Below are positions 23,291 to 32,288 of a stretch of 64,000 nucleotides of DNA, piece by piece (the first letter of the stretch is position 1; every line of letters begins with the position of its first letter). The DNA is from an uncultured Lachnospiraceae bacterium. GTDB lineage: Bacteria; Bacillota; Clostridia; Lachnospirales; Lachnospiraceae. The notes below the pieces were generated by a model that saw only the letters and a program-made list of their open reading frames with translations, did not search any database and was not told the origin of the DNA. Location of the stretch: NCBI GenBank assembly GCA_905199445.1, contig CAJKGK010000009.1, positions 34,559-98,558 on the forward strand, in the 5' to 3' direction. A program made the translations under genes and the position numbers.

Positions 23291-24361
23291 TTACCGATTT
23301 TTCTGAACAATATTGAAAACACCCGGCATCTTACTTTTAACAATATAAATCACACGGCCTAAAATAAGGGTCAGCAATGTCCAATGTTTTTTCAGACACA
23401 TATGAAGAATACGAACAACAGGGTTATGGGGTTTGCCATAAGGAATCAGCTCATTAAACAGCTTTTGCTCATAAAGCCGTTTAAGCCAGCACTTCCTTTT
23501 GCCCAGTGACATTTGGCTTCTCGGATCACAGTTTCTTTGCAGCGCAGACATAATATACCGGGTATAGATGGCAGCCAGATCACACCGAATCTGCTGTGTG
23601 CACATCCCCCAATAGTTATACTGATCCCATAAAGCCTGCATCTTTTGAACATGAAGCTGAAAATACGCCTTAACAAATTGGGATGTACGGCTATGATCAT
23701 CCATACATTTCCGATAATGATAAGCCGGAATATCCAGAACATTCATCCGGTCAATGTCACGACAAAAAGCAATATTAAACAGAATATCCTCATTTAACGC
23801 ATATTCTTCATATCGTATTTTCAGGCTGCGAAGATAGTCCAGGTTATAAAACTTATTGCAGGCATAACCATATAATGTCGACTTTTCAAGCTGCATCATA
23901 TAATCTCTCAGACTGCTTTGATCTTTAAACTGCCGGGTAGGCAAAGCCACCGGCATGGACTCCAAAAGCTGTCCGCTGGAAGAAAATCGTTCTTCTGTCA
24001 TTCCGAAAAAAACGATCTGGGCAGGATTGTCCTGAATCGACTGCCATACACTTGCAAAAAGTGTGTCATCAATATAATCATCGGAATCCATAAAAAACAG
24101 ATAGGTTCCAATCGCTTTATCCATCCCCAGATTTCTTGCATGACTGACACCGCCGTTCTTTTCCAGATGAATGACCTGTATCCTCTGATCCGCTTTGGCC
24201 AGCCGGTCACAGATGTCAGGTGAATGATCCGGAGAGCAATCGTCAATCAGCAGCACCTCATAATCCCCAAACGTCTGAGCAAGAATACTGTTCACAGCCT
24301 GTTCCAGATATTTTTCAACCTTATATACAGGCATTACTACAGAAAAAAACGGCTTTTCCAT
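23291..24361 (-). CDS. Glycosyltransferase family 2
   Basis: A 356-residue enzyme beginning MEKPFFSVVMPVYKVEKYLE. Diagnostic segments are VLLIDDCSPDHSPDIC, NGGVSHARNLGMDKAIG and FFMDSDDYID (DxD near residue 96). The C-terminal half holds basic and hydrophobic helices likely to lie on the membrane. It lies 4 nt after the preceding gene and 14 nt before the next. It is the second of four consecutive GT2 genes, which suggests a repeat unit of about five sugars when the initiating transferase is included. That count is inference. Confidence 0.87.
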   Translation of the reverse strand: MEKPFFSVVMPVYKVEKYLEQAVNSILAQTFGDYEVLLIDDCSPDHSPDICDRLAKADQRIQVIHLEKNGGVSHARNLGMDKAIGTYLFFMDSDDYIDDTLFASVWQSIQDNPAQIVFFGMTEERFSSSGQLLESMPVALPTRQFKDQSSLRDYMMQLEKSTLYGYACNKFYNLDYLRSLKIRYEEYALNEDILFNIAFCRDIDRMNVLDIPAYHYRKCMDDHSRTSQFVKAYFQLHVQKMQALWDQYNYWGMCTQQIRCDLAAIYTRYIMSALQRNCDPRSQMSLGKRKCWLKRLYEQKLFNELIPYGKPHNPVVRILHMCLKKHWTLLTLILGRVIYIVKSKMPGVFNIVQKNR

Positions 24362-24365
24362 CTGA

Positions 24366-25427
24366 CTATCTCCTTGCTTTGAGTGTTGCGAATATCTTCG
24401 TGTTTCTTGTTTTTACAAATGAAATAACTTTACACTCCAAAAGTGTCAGCGTTACATTATTCATTTTAACCGGAATCAGCATGATTTTCATCAATAACGA
24501 TCTGGGCTGTGCAAATTTTAATGACCACTTTACATTATGGGCGGAAAGCATCTTTTTTACTTCGCTCCGCTTTTCTTTAGCGGTCAATGTACACTTAGGA
24601 TTGGTAAGATTTTCCACGCATCCGATAAAACGTTCGATGTATCGACGCGCAACCATCTCTTTGCTTTTTTCATCCTTAACCTTCCAGTGCTTGTACAAAT
24701 CCAGCATCCAGCCATGCTCTTCCTCACGTTTTTCATACATTCCCGGACGATAGGCTGCTGTCTCTGATTCCGCCCTTGCACGCATAAAATGATAATACTG
24801 TTTAGATGTCACCGTGACACGCTCAATATTTCTGATGACACTGAGCACAAATGGAAAATCATCCCAGAAGGTTTGAGGAAACTTCAGGTTATTTTCTAAA
24901 AGATAACTGGAAAGGAAAAGCTTATTCCATGGTGTATATAAAAGATTTCTGTCAAACAGTTTATATGCATTGGCTCTAAACTGATCTGCATTGGCATACA
25001 CGCCATCTTCACAGACAAAGTTATCTGTCATGTATTCATTCTGAGAATAATAGGTATCAATAAAGAAGCCTGCTACAACAAGCTGCGCCCGGTCTCTTTC
25101 AGCAAGATTATACATATCCTCCAACATTGTCGGTTCAGCCCAGTCATCAGAATCCATAAAATACATATACTTGCCTTTGGCGATATCAATTGCCATATTT
25201 CTGGCACTGGGTGCTCCGCCGTTTTCTTTATGAATCACATGAATTCTTGAATCCTTTTTTGCGTACGCATCGCATATCTCGCCGCTTCGGTCCGGAGTTC
25301 CATCATCAACAATCAAAAATTCGAACTCTTTGAGGGTCTGTGCCTGTATACTCTCAATCGCTTTTCCCACATAGTCCTCAACTTTATATACAGGCATAAT
25401 AATACTGACTTTAATTTCTGGTTCCAT
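24366..25427 (-). CDS. Glycosyltransferase family 2
   Basis: A 353-residue GT-A enzyme. It begins MEPEIKVSIIMPVYKVEDYV and has FLIVDDGTPDRSGEIC, NGGAPSARNMAIDIAKG and YFMDSDDWAEP. The remainder resembles capsule glycosyltransferases of the CpsI/EpsJ kind. It is the first GT2 after UDP-galactopyranose mutase (11 nt gap), so it is a fair candidate for using UDP-Galf, though nothing in the sequence proves that. Confidence 0.87.
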   Translation of the reverse strand: MEPEIKVSIIMPVYKVEDYVGKAIESIQAQTLKEFEFLIVDDGTPDRSGEICDAYAKKDSRIHVIHKENGGAPSARNMAIDIAKGKYMYFMDSDDWAEPTMLEDMYNLAERDRAQLVVAGFFIDTYYSQNEYMTDNFVCEDGVYANADQFRANAYKLFDRNLLYTPWNKLFLSSYLLENNLKFPQTFWDDFPFVLSVIRNIERVTVTSKQYYHFMRARAESETAAYRPGMYEKREEEHGWMLDLYKHWKVKDEKSKEMVARRYIERFIGCVENLTNPKCTLTAKEKRSEVKKMLSAHNVKWSLKFAQPRSLLMKIMLIPVKMNNVTLTLLECKVISFVKTRNTKIFATLKARR

Positions 25428-25438
25428 GATAATCTCCT

Positions 25439-26539
25439 TTAGCCAAGTTCTTTTTCCACAAGTGCAAATGCGGATTCAATGACCTTATCCATATCGTAAT
25501 ATTTATACTCGGCCAGTCTTCCGCCAAGAATCAAACCGTTTTGTGCATCAGCCTTTGCTTTGTACCGGCTGTACAGTTCCTGATTTTTCTCATCATTAAT
25601 CGGATAATAGGGTTCCATCCCTGCACTCCATGTTGCAGGATATTCTTTTGTAATTACAGTGGTGGGCTGTGTGCCAAACTCAAAATGCTTATGCTCAATA
25701 ATACGCGTATACGGTGTTTCACGATCTGTATAATTCACAACTGCTACGCCCTGGAAATTTTCCTTCTCCAGCTCTTCGGTCTCGAATTTAAGACTTCTGT
25801 ACTCTAATTTTCCATAACAATAATCATATAATGAATCCAAAGTTCCGGTATAAAGGACCTTATCTGCCAGAGCATTATATTTTTCTCTGTTTTCATTATA
25901 ATCCGTGTTTAATTCAATGTCACAGCCCTCAAACAACCGATCAATTAAAACATTATAACCGCCGATGGGAATACCCTGATATAAATCATTGAAATAATTA
26001 TTATCATAAGTATAACGAACCGGCAGACGCTTAATGATAAATGAAGGCAAATCCCGGCAGTCTCTTCCCCACTGTTTTTCCGTGTACCCTTTAATGAGTT
26101 TTTTATAAATATCTTCACCTACAAGGCTGATGGCCTGTTCCTCAAGATTCTTTGGCTCACCCTGAATACTGGATTTCTGTTTTTCGATAATGGCACGAGC
26201 CTCATCCGGTGTAGCAATCCCCCACATTTTACTGAAAGTATTCATATTAAACGGCATATTATAAATTTCACCCTTATAGTTTGCAATCGGGGAATTGGTA
26301 TAACGGTTAAATTCACACAGGCTGTTCACAAATTCCCATACGCTGCGGTTCGAAGTATGGAAAATATGGGCGCCATACTTATGCACATGAATCCCATGGA
26401 CATCTTCACAATAAATGTTACCGCCAATATGGCTCCTTTTTTCGATCACAAGGCATTTTTTGCCTTTTTTATTCGCATGCCACGCAAATACACCAGAAAA
26501 TAATCCGCTGCCCACAAGAACATAATCATATTTTTTCAT
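25439..26539 (-). CDS. glf: UDP-galactopyranose mutase
   Basis: A 366-residue flavoenzyme that converts UDP-galactopyranose to UDP-galactofuranose. The FAD-binding GxGxxG is in YDYVLVGSGLFSGVFAWHA, followed by the acidic CLVIEKRSHIGGNIY. Further family motifs are HKYGAHIFHTSNRSVWEFV, YTEKQWGRDCRDLP and RYTYDNNYFNDLYQGIPIGG. The length matches E. coli Glf (367 aa). It overlaps the upstream sugar transferase gene by 1 nt. Its presence implies galactofuranose in the first surface polysaccharide. Confidence 0.95.
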   Translation of the reverse strand: MKKYDYVLVGSGLFSGVFAWHANKKGKKCLVIEKRSHIGGNIYCEDVHGIHVHKYGAHIFHTSNRSVWEFVNSLCEFNRYTNSPIANYKGEIYNMPFNMNTFSKMWGIATPDEARAIIEKQKSSIQGEPKNLEEQAISLVGEDIYKKLIKGYTEKQWGRDCRDLPSFIIKRLPVRYTYDNNYFNDLYQGIPIGGYNVLIDRLFEGCDIELNTDYNENREKYNALADKVLYTGTLDSLYDYCYGKLEYRSLKFETEELEKENFQGVAVVNYTDRETPYTRIIEHKHFEFGTQPTTVITKEYPATWSAGMEPYYPINDEKNQELYSRYKAKADAQNGLILGGRLAEYKYYDMDKVIESAFALVEKELG

Positions 26540-27945
26540 TATTCTTTCCTACTTTCCATATTTTCATTATAGGCTTTAAACTCTGCCTGAATCTTATTGC
26601 CAAATGCTTCTGTACTGTCTGACTTGAAAAATACAATCAGCGTCTGAAAAATAAGTTTTATATCTTTCCATAATGTATAGTTTTCAATATACATCAGATC
26701 AAGAACCAGTTTATCTCTCGGAGATGTGTTATACTTCCCTGCAATCTGTGCATAGCCGGTCAGCCCCGCCTTTACACGCAGGCGATAGGCAAATTCCGGA
26801 AGATCCTTTGTATACACATAAACATTCTCCAGCATTTCCGGTCTGGGACCTACAAGACTCATTTCTCCTTTTAATATATTAAGAATCTGTGGCAGTTCAT
26901 CAATTCTGAACTTCCGCAAAATCCTGCCCACCTTTGTTATGCGGTCATCATCCGATGTTACGGAGTGATTCACAACGTTCTCCTTCATTGTACGAAACTT
27001 GTACACAGAAAAAACTTTTCCGTCCTTTGTTGCTCTTTTTTGCTTAAAAAAAACGCTGCCCCCATCATTAAGTTTAATTGCAAGACAACATACAATCCAG
27101 ATGGGGCTTGTTATAATCATGGCGATTAGGGAAACAACAATATCCATGGTTCGTTTTAATATTCTCTGTTCCAGAGTCAGTTCTTTAACCTGTCCGCAAA
27201 TCATGGATATATCATCCAGCACTACATGCCGTGCATTAATCTCCACAATGTCTGCGATTTCCGGATTAAAATAAATATTTTTCATTAAACGGTAACAATA
27301 TTCCACCAATTCCCTTCGTCTTTCTACAGGAACATCATACATAAATACCGTATCACACTTTTCAATATATTTAAATACATCCGGATCTCTGTAATCTAAA
27401 ATCTGTTCAACCTTATACTGAAGTTTAAACTTATTAATTCCATAATAGATCTGATTCAGACTGTCCTGAGAAGCAGTAATAATAATACTGCGCTCGGGTT
27501 TGTTTATTTTAAAATAAATATAATTCCCCAAATAGGTCATCAAAATAATAAAAATCAACTGACATATAATGACAGCAATCAAAAGCCCGAAATTTTCCAG
27601 TACAAACTTTTGATTTCGGGCCGCATTCGTATTCATGATGCTAAGCTCTATATATGTAATGATATCCGTAATAAAAGTAGCCAATCCGATGGAATAAATA
27701 ATCGGCTTGCTTTTTCTCTTCCCAATATCATACCTGCCATAGGCCGCCAGCATACAGATCCCGACAGCGCAAAACGTCACCATGGTAACGCCTGAGGTTC
27801 GATTGGGAATCCAAAGCTGCCAGTTGGGGATACCGAAAAGTCCGAAAAATATGAAAAATATCCCGCCAAACAAAACCAGCTTCAGAAGAAGAACAACTGT
27901 ATTTTGGAAACTTTTTATAATCTTTTTCACTGTTAAATACCTCAT
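26539..27945 (-). CDS. Polyprenyl-phosphate sugar phosphotransferase (initiating transferase)
   Basis: A 468-residue membrane protein of the exopolysaccharide polyprenyl glycosylphosphotransferase family (WbaP/CpsE/EpsL type). Four or five membrane helices are followed by a Rossmann-like middle domain. The C-terminal Bac_transf domain has QRILKRTMDIVVSLIAMII, VFFKQKRATKDGKVFSVYKF, RTMKE, RKFRIDELPQILNILKGEMS and LVGPRPEM. It loads the first sugar-phosphate onto undecaprenyl phosphate. It is the first gene of the operon that runs to 14228, with a promoter upstream at 27972-28000. Confidence 0.92.
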   Translation of the reverse strand: MRYLTVKKIIKSFQNTVVLLLKLVLFGGIFFIFFGLFGIPNWQLWIPNRTSGVTMVTFCAVGICMLAAYGRYDIGKRKSKPIIYSIGLATFITDIITYIELSIMNTNAARNQKFVLENFGLLIAVIICQLIFIILMTYLGNYIYFKINKPERSIIITASQDSLNQIYYGINKFKLQYKVEQILDYRDPDVFKYIEKCDTVFMYDVPVERRRELVEYCYRLMKNIYFNPEIADIVEINARHVVLDDISMICGQVKELTLEQRILKRTMDIVVSLIAMIITSPIWIVCCLAIKLNDGGSVFFKQKRATKDGKVFSVYKFRTMKENVVNHSVTSDDDRITKVGRILRKFRIDELPQILNILKGEMSLVGPRPEMLENVYVYTKDLPEFAYRLRVKAGLTGYAQIAGKYNTSPRDKLVLDLMYIENYTLWKDIKLIFQTLIVFFKSDSTEAFGNKIQAEFKAYNENMESRKE

Positions 27946-27971
27946 TTTATAATAAGTCTATGTTATTCTAT

Positions 27972-28000
27972 ATACTACCACACAAAAACTCATGTATCAA
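27972..28000 (-). promoter_or_regulatory. Promoter of the first polysaccharide operon
   Basis: On the minus strand, TTGATA (27995-28000) is followed after 17 nt by TAGTAT (27972-27977), about 25 nt before the start codon of the initiating transferase. The divergent promoter for the GtrB-like gene lies about 40 nt away. No leader RNA could be recognised in the short 5' UTR. Confidence 0.55.
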
Positions 28001-28040
28001 GGCAGTAATTCTTACGATCATCTTATATTTTATGTATATC

Positions 28041-28069
28041 TTGACAAAGACAAGGGCTGACGGTATGCT
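28041..28069 (+). promoter_or_regulatory. Promoter of the GtrB/CsbB-like gene
   Basis: TTGACA (28041-28046) is followed after 17 nt by TATGCT (28064-28069). The -35 is perfect, the -10 only partial. It lies about 90 nt upstream of the coding region. Confidence 0.5.
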
Positions 28070-28164
28070 AATATGTGGATAAATAAATACCTATTTTCAT
28101 ATCTTTACAGCGTTCTATGCAGACAGAATGATATGAACTTTATTTCAGAAAGCGAGCAGTGACA

Positions 28165-29175
28165 ATGGAAAAAAATCCAATATTATATATCGTAATTCCC
28201 TGTTATAACGAAGAAAAGGTGCTTCCCATTACAGCACCCATGTTTCTGGATAAAATCAATGAGCTTATCGCCAAACAAATGATCAGCCCATTAAGCAGAG
28301 TCATGTTCGTCAACGACGGAAGTAAAGATTCCACATGGGATATCATCAAAGAACTTTCCGTCAAAGACGAACACTATATCGGAATATGCCAAAGCCGAAA
28401 CCGCGGCCATCAAAATGCTGTCCTGGCCGGCCTGATGGAGTCCAAGGATCTCGCCGATATAACGATCTCCATTGACTGCGACGGCCAGGACGATATTAAT
28501 GCCATGAACCAGATGGTACAGGAATACCTCAATGGCGCCGATGTGGTTTACGGTGTCCGCAGCAAACGTGAAACCGATACATTTTTCAAGCGTTTTACTG
28601 CAGAAGGTTTCTATAAGCTTTTAAATTGGATGGGTGCGGAGGTTGTTTTCAATCACGCCGATTACCGCCTGCTCTCCTCCAGAGTGCTTAAAGAATTTGC
28701 CAACTTTAAAGAAGTCAATATTTTCCTGAGAGGTATGATTCCTTTAGTCGGTTTTAAATCCACCTGCGTTTATTATGAACGCAATGAACGTATAGCCGGC
28801 GAAAGTCATTATCCCCTGAAAAAAATGCTGGCTCTGGCGTTTGACGGAATTACCAGTCTGAGTATCAAGCCCATTCGTCTGATTACAGGCTTAGGCGTCA
28901 TTGTTTCCATATTTAGTTTTATTGCCGTTGTCTGGGCCGTGATTACCTTTATGCTGGGCAACACAGTGCCTGGCTGGGCCAGCAGTGTCTGCATTGTCTG
29001 CCTGATGGGCGGTATACAATTGATCAGCCTTGGTGTGATCGGTGAATATGTGGGTAAAATATACCTTGAAACAAAGGCTCGGCCAAGATATATTATCAGT
29101 GAAAAAACCTATGAACAGCAAGAACAGACAAAAAATGGCAATGGAATAGCCGCTAAGGAAAAAACTGTTCATTAA
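28165..29175 (+). CDS. GtrB/CsbB-type polyprenyl-phosphate glycosyltransferase
   Basis: A 336-residue GT2 enzyme with C-terminal membrane helices. It begins MEKNPILYIVIPCYNEEKVL (a GTG two codons earlier is an alternative start) and has VMFVNDGSKDSTWDII, QSRNRGHQNAVLAGLMES, SIDCDGQDD and FNHADYRLLSS, as in GtrB and CsbB. Two hydrophobic helices span about residues 230-300, and AGESHYPLKKMLALAFDGI is the conserved junction. It would make undecaprenyl-phosphate-linked glucose or GlcNAc for extracytoplasmic glycosylation by a GT-C partner. The YfhO protein 3 kb away is such a partner in Bacillus and Staphylococcus. It is a single-gene unit transcribed opposite to its neighbours. Confidence 0.87.
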   Translation: MEKNPILYIVIPCYNEEKVLPITAPMFLDKINELIAKQMISPLSRVMFVNDGSKDSTWDIIKELSVKDEHYIGICQSRNRGHQNAVLAGLMESKDLADITISIDCDGQDDINAMNQMVQEYLNGADVVYGVRSKRETDTFFKRFTAEGFYKLLNWMGAEVVFNHADYRLLSSRVLKEFANFKEVNIFLRGMIPLVGFKSTCVYYERNERIAGESHYPLKKMLALAFDGITSLSIKPIRLITGLGVIVSIFSFIAVVWAVITFMLGNTVPGWASSVCIVCLMGGIQLISLGVIGEYVGKIYLETKARPRYIISEKTYEQQEQTKNGNGIAAKEKTVH

Positions 29176-29206
29176 AGACAATACATCTTAATCCATCCTC
29201 TATAGA

Positions 29207-29258
29207 AAAATAATCCAGAATGGCATTTAATCAAACCTGCCCTCCTGGATTATTTTCA
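29207..29258 (+). terminator. Bidirectional terminator between the GtrB-like gene and an acyltransferase
   Basis: AAAATAATCCAG (29207-29218) pairs with CTGGATTATTTT (29245-29256). T-rich runs occur on both strands. It lies between convergent genes ending at 29175 and 29304. Confidence 0.8.
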
Positions 29259-29303
29259 TTTCAATTCAATTTTAAAACTTTTATCTTCACAAAACCATAT
29301 TTC

Positions 29304-30323
29304 TTATGGAACAATATTTCTTATAAAAGGAATCTTTTTTATTAATTTAACTAAAAATGCAGCAACAATAAATATGGCAATTCCACCCCAGAATCTGTAA
29401 AGAACCGTTGTGCGATCAGTTGCCACATGTCTTAACCATATATTAATAATGAACCAGTGGGTGAGATAAACACCAAATGTGGCATCTGAAAAAAATGAAA
29501 AGCCTTTGGCCAGAAAGCTCATCAGTTTCGTATGATTCAAATCTTTAAAAAACAGGAAGACGGCCACCGCATACAGCACACAGGGAAGGGTTAAATATCC
29601 TTTAAATGTTTCATTCAACGCACCATCCCGAAAGGAAAGAAACCATGTTCCGGCAAAATGTGTACAAAATCCAGCAAAACCGGACAAATAAATCAAAATT
29701 TTTATCCTTTTAGTCAGCTCATAATGATCAATGTAATAACCAACAAGAACGAAAAAAAGACAACCGCCTGCCATTTCCACAGACAAGTTCCAATTATAGG
29801 CCAAATCCAGCATTGTAAATATAAACGGTGCCGCAATATTAAATATAAACGATGCAACAATCAAATACTTAAATATATCTTTTTTGTTTTCATCAGGAAT
29901 CATTGCTAAAGGCGGTATACATAAATATACACCGAATAAAGGCATAAAAAACCAGTAAACAGAAACATACTGGGCATTAAATATGGCATTAATGACATTC
30001 TGAACAGTTAAAGAATCCGGCATGATATAGCCAATGGCCAGCAAATAAACACAGGCAATCACACTCCATATTAAAAAGGGAATAACTGTCTTTTTTATTC
30101 TTTTGACAAAAAAGATTTTTGTACTGTATTTTTTTCTGTAATCAATGAGATTGCATCCTGAAATCATAAAAAATGTGGGAACCGCAAAATACAATAAGCA
30201 TTCCAGAAGATTAGACCAAACCCAGTAGCCCTCATAGGCAAATTCCCAGAAAATGCCATTTGTATGCATCATGACCACCGCAATACTTGCCACAACACTT
30301 AAAACTTGAATATATTTTTTCAT
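29304..30323 (-). CDS. Acyltransferase 3 family membrane protein
   Basis: A 339-residue protein with about ten membrane helices of the OafA/WecH type. It begins MKKYIQVLSVVASIAVVMMH, the conserved His of helix 1 being in MMHTNG, and helix 2 contains AVPTFFMISGCNLI. This family O-acylates surface sugars, often with acetyl or succinyl groups. It resembles the second acyltransferase at 34625 only in general fold. It lies downstream of a weak terminator-like hairpin and is followed by the shared terminator, so it may be a separate transcript. No good promoter was seen in its 78-nt upstream gap. Confidence 0.82.
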   Translation of the reverse strand: MKKYIQVLSVVASIAVVMMHTNGIFWEFAYEGYWVWSNLLECLLYFAVPTFFMISGCNLIDYRKKYSTKIFFVKRIKKTVIPFLIWSVIACVYLLAIGYIMPDSLTVQNVINAIFNAQYVSVYWFFMPLFGVYLCIPPLAMIPDENKKDIFKYLIVASFIFNIAAPFIFTMLDLAYNWNLSVEMAGGCLFFVLVGYYIDHYELTKRIKILIYLSGFAGFCTHFAGTWFLSFRDGALNETFKGYLTLPCVLYAVAVFLFFKDLNHTKLMSFLAKGFSFFSDATFGVYLTHWFIINIWLRHVATDRTTVLYRFWGGIAIFIVAAFLVKLIKKIPFIRNIVP

Positions 30324-30349
30324 TTTAACTCCTTAACTATCCCACCCCT

Positions 30350-30381
30350 TTGAAAATGCTGCCCTGTCAAGCGCAGCATCT
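30350..30381 (-). terminator. Weak terminator-like hairpin
   Basis: ATGCTGC (30373-30379) and GCAGCAT (30356-30362) form a 7-bp stem on the minus strand over a 10-nt loop, followed by TTTTC. It lies between the GT-C-like gene and the acyltransferase and may only reduce read-through. Confidence 0.4.
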
Positions 30382-30401
30382 CCATTTTTTCTTTGATTAA
30401 C

Positions 30402-32258
30402 TTATTGTAAATTCACTCCGGCATCCATAAACTGCTGCTGCAGGTCTTCGCCTTTAACAAGCAGCAATTCAAATTCCCCAACCTTATAGCATTTATAGCC
30501 CTGTGAATTCCACATTTGATGCGTCTCATCTGTATACGCATCATTCACAAAAAGCACGGTACTTTCCAAATTTTCAGGCGGCAGTTCAGGTATAATCTTA
30601 TATCTGTTCAGCAGGAACTGATACATGTAATAATTATTATGATCATCCTTCTTCCAACTGTCATAGACATAAATTTCATAAGGCAGATCAACTGCATCTT
30701 CCATATCAGAAATAAGCTCATAACTGTTTTGTGCCAGCTGCTTATTATCTCTGGCAAACTCAATATCCCAGGTAATTCCTATATAAAAATAAGTATACGC
30801 AAACAAAATGCCCACCCATATAAAAACCGTTTTCAGTCTTCGCTTTTTAAATAAGAAAAAGAGCAGAAACAAAGAAACAGCCAACACAATTGATGCCGGA
30901 AAAAGGGTCTTGATATCAATCGGATCCGTCAGCATCTGCAAAGAGAACGGAAAATAAAATTCCAAAGCCCCTACCTGATCGGTATGATAAATATACGGAA
31001 AAATACAAACCAGCCAGTAGAATTCCAAAAATCCCCAAATAGGAAAAACAATTTTTCTGTATTCAAGAACCTTATCCTTCCAATGGTAAAGAAATACAGC
31101 CCCCATCAAAAGAATCGGACCACAGTAAGGGCCGAAATACCGTAAATACCCATAGGCTTTTGATTCATAAAGATTATTTTCAAATCCGGCATGAATCACA
31201 TCCACTGATCCCTGAAGCCAGGTTAATGACTGAGCGGCAATCGTCGCAGCAATACAGGCCGAAAAAAACACAACCACAGGCATCATACGGGCTTCCATTC
31301 CTGCCTGTTCCTGATTCCAGTTTTTCCTTAAAAGCTTATTCCACATAAAATGGATAAAAACCACAATAAATATTAAAAATAAACCACCGCTAAAAACCGA
31401 AATCGTATGCAGCTGTCCAAAAACAATATTAAACCATGCCTGCCAGCTCTTTGGGCTGAGAAGAAGTTGAAGCGAATCAAAAATATTGCCGCCAATATAT
31501 GCATTACGTAAACTGTCAGTTCCATAGTTCACCTGCCAAATTTGTTTCTGTATAAAATGTATATATTCATTTGAAACAAAATATCCAACTATACCCGAAA
31601 TTGCAGCACAAGGCAAAGAAATAAGACATTTTTTATAGGTCCACAAATAAAATAAAACCGTGACAGCTAATGCAGCCCAAAAAAGCAACATCCGCGTATG
31701 AATTGTCAAGGCATAGGACATAACAATAAATAAAATCACTGTATAAAAACGCTTTTTTTTCTTGTTGTCTATGGATTCATGCAATTTAAGAAGCAAAAAA
31801 GCCATAATCCATGAAAGGAAAATAATCATATGCTCATTAAATACAACAATAGACGCTGTCATTACAAAATATCCACAAGCAACAGATACCACCGCCGCAT
31901 ACTTTCTGCTTTCTATTTTAAAGAATCGTTTTAAAATACAGTATGCTATAACTGCAGTTATACTTTGTATCAATGTGCACATCACAGTGACTAAAAAATA
32001 AATAAACCGTGGATTATCCGTCAGCATAAAAATTGGTGCCGTAAACGCTGTAAATCCGGTCCCGTAATAACCGGCATGCGAAACGACCCCCGACCAATCC
32101 AAACCGGCCCAATAGGCTCCGCCAGCCATGGTTGCCACTTCATCAGATATGAAAGATACCGGTTCTGCAAAAAAACATAACAACAATTTAGGAATAAAAA
32201 CAATAAAGAATACTAAAAGTTTATATCCCCGATCATATTTATATAAAAATTCTTTCAT
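30402..32258 (-). CDS. GT-C-like multispanning membrane protein, possible glycosyltransferase (paralogue A)
   Basis: A 618-residue protein with about 12 membrane helices and a C-terminal soluble tail. In the first outer loop it has SFISDEVATMAGGAYWAGLD; the Asp-Glu pair after helix 1 is where GT-C enzymes carry their catalytic acid. Other shared segments are YYGTGFTAF, ALTIHTRML, RYFGPYCGPI and the tail YEIYVYD...FLLNRYKIIPE. A protein at 44224-46053 shares all of these in the same order, so they are paralogues. I recognise no named family; a role in adding sugars from undecaprenyl-phosphate donors is inferred from topology. It is cotranscribed with the upstream YfhO gene (30-nt gap). Confidence 0.7.
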   Translation of the reverse strand: MKEFLYKYDRGYKLLVFFIVFIPKLLLCFFAEPVSFISDEVATMAGGAYWAGLDWSGVVSHAGYYGTGFTAFTAPIFMLTDNPRFIYFLVTVMCTLIQSITAVIAYCILKRFFKIESRKYAAVVSVACGYFVMTASIVVFNEHMIIFLSWIMAFLLLKLHESIDNKKKKRFYTVILFIVMSYALTIHTRMLLFWAALAVTVLFYLWTYKKCLISLPCAAISGIVGYFVSNEYIHFIQKQIWQVNYGTDSLRNAYIGGNIFDSLQLLLSPKSWQAWFNIVFGQLHTISVFSGGLFLIFIVVFIHFMWNKLLRKNWNQEQAGMEARMMPVVVFFSACIAATIAAQSLTWLQGSVDVIHAGFENNLYESKAYGYLRYFGPYCGPILLMGAVFLYHWKDKVLEYRKIVFPIWGFLEFYWLVCIFPYIYHTDQVGALEFYFPFSLQMLTDPIDIKTLFPASIVLAVSLFLLFFLFKKRRLKTVFIWVGILFAYTYFYIGITWDIEFARDNKQLAQNSYELISDMEDAVDLPYEIYVYDSWKKDDHNNYYMYQFLLNRYKIIPELPPENLESTVLFVNDAYTDETHQMWNSQGYKCYKVGEFELLLVKGEDLQQQFMDAGVNLQ

Positions 32259-32288
32259 CCCAAATAATCTCCCAGTTATAATTTAAGA